Under the pieces are notes generated by a model. The model was given only the letters and a program-made list of their open reading frames with translations, ran no database searches and was not told the origin of the DNA. From Gammaproteobacteria bacterium (GTDB lineage: Bacteria > Pseudomonadota > Gammaproteobacteria > Pseudomonadales > Azotimanducaceae_A), in the NCBI GenBank assembly GCA_026713405.1, contig JAPOON010000204.1:1-5393 (forward strand): DNA of 5,393 nucleotides. The letters are read 5' to 3'. Each line of letters begins with the position of its first letter. The stretch's first letter is position 1. Positions 4,995-5,393 of this stretch are shown here, piece by piece. A program made the translations under genes and the position numbers.

Positions 4995-5393
4995 ATGACT
5001 GACCTGGTGACCGTTGACGTAACGGACGGCGTGGCCGATGTACGTCTGAACAGGCCCGACAAGTACAACGCGCTGAGCCCCGAAATGTTCAAGGCGATCA
5101 TCGATACCGGCGAGCGGCTTTCCGAGGCGCGCGAGGTGCGGGCCATCGTGCTGTCCGGTAACGGCCGCGGCTTCTGTGCGGGCCTCGACATGGGCAGCAT
5201 GCAGCGCCTGGCGCAATCGAATCCGGCGTCCGGCGAACTGCTCGATGGCGACGAGCGTCCGGAAAACAATGCCCAGCGCCCGGCCTTTATCTGGAAGCGC
5301 ATGCCGGTTCCCACCATCGCGGCCGTGCACGGCGTGGCCTACGGCGGCGGGCTGCAGATCGCGCTGGGCACCGACATTCGCATCGCTGCCCCG
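4995..5393 (+). CDS. Crotonase / enoyl-CoA hydratase-family protein, 3'-truncated by window edge
   Basis: The first 133 residues are in the window and the frame is open to the last base. It is a crotonase-fold acyl-CoA enzyme, probably acting in fatty-acid or other acyl-CoA breakdown in the cytosol. Visible motifs are the N-terminal VADVRLNRPDKYNALSPEMF, VRAIVLSGNGRGFCAGLDMGSM (oxyanion-hole loop around Ala62-Leu64) and VPTIAAVHGVAYGGGLQIALGTDIRIAAP (second oxyanion-hole glycines 117-119). The position of the first catalytic Glu of classical enoyl-CoA hydratase (GGGxE, rat Glu144) is Gln121. A subfamily I recall as proteobacterial enoyl-CoA hydratases with GGGLQIALGxDIR shares this. The second catalytic Glu would lie beyond the window. 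The reaction could be hydration, isomerisation or another crotonase reaction. ATG 4995 is preceded by CGAGGAA. The gap of 259 bases after the biotin carboxylase suggests a separate promoter. Confidence 0.93.
   Translation, partial: MTDLVTVDVTDGVADVRLNRPDKYNALSPEMFKAIIDTGERLSEAREVRAIVLSGNGRGFCAGLDMGSMQRLAQSNPASGELLDGDERPENNAQRPAFIWKRMPVPTIAAVHGVAYGGGLQIALGTDIRIAAP

Noticed and set aside
4605..5330. 241-codon open frame on the - strand covering the intergenic gap and both flanking genes
   Set aside because: It overlaps the ends of two clear + strand genes and shows no known domain. Its open reading comes from GC-rich codon bias.

Overview
The window is GC-rich bacterial DNA with dense, codon-biased genes. 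All six coding regions lie on the + strand and the gaps between them are short. The best fit is a proteobacterium, probably a high-GC gamma- or betaproteobacterium. This is inferred from an EAL-domain signalling protein, a Cys/Met-metabolism PLP enzyme of a type I associate with proteobacteria, the long form of PurC, and a crotonase resembling proteobacterial proteins. No sequence search was possible, so the taxon is a guess. I see no rRNA, tRNA, CRISPR array, insertion sequence or phage gene.

Layout. At 2-652 is the 3' part of a gene for a degenerate EAL-domain protein; it enters the window already open and has lost most of its metal-binding residues. At 684-1910 is a cystathionine gamma-synthase-family PLP enzyme, started here at GTG 684. 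At 1989-2909 is a complete long-form purC (SAICAR synthase). At 2982-3419 is a small protein of unknown function. Its last 19 bases overlap the TTG start of a stand-alone biotin carboxylase (3401-4735). A 259-base gap (4736-4994) follows, with no convincing gene but many inverted repeats. At 4995 a crotonase (enoyl-CoA hydratase-like) gene starts and runs off the right edge.

How the genes fit together. The first three are unrelated housekeeping or signalling functions that happen to be co-directional: second-messenger-like signalling, sulfur amino-acid metabolism and purine synthesis. The unknown protein and the biotin carboxylase form a tight, probably translationally coupled pair. The biotin carboxylase has no biotin-carrier or carboxyltransferase domain, so its partners must be encoded elsewhere. 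A link between it and the downstream crotonase in acyl-CoA metabolism is possible, but the structured 259-base gap suggests the crotonase gene is expressed separately.

The points most worth a second look are the unknown-protein/biotin-carboxylase pair, the urea-carboxylase-like signatures in that biotin carboxylase, the inactive-looking EAL domain, the Gln in place of a catalytic Glu in the crotonase, and the cluster of dyad symmetries before the crotonase. I see no clear evidence of a wholly new multi-gene system.
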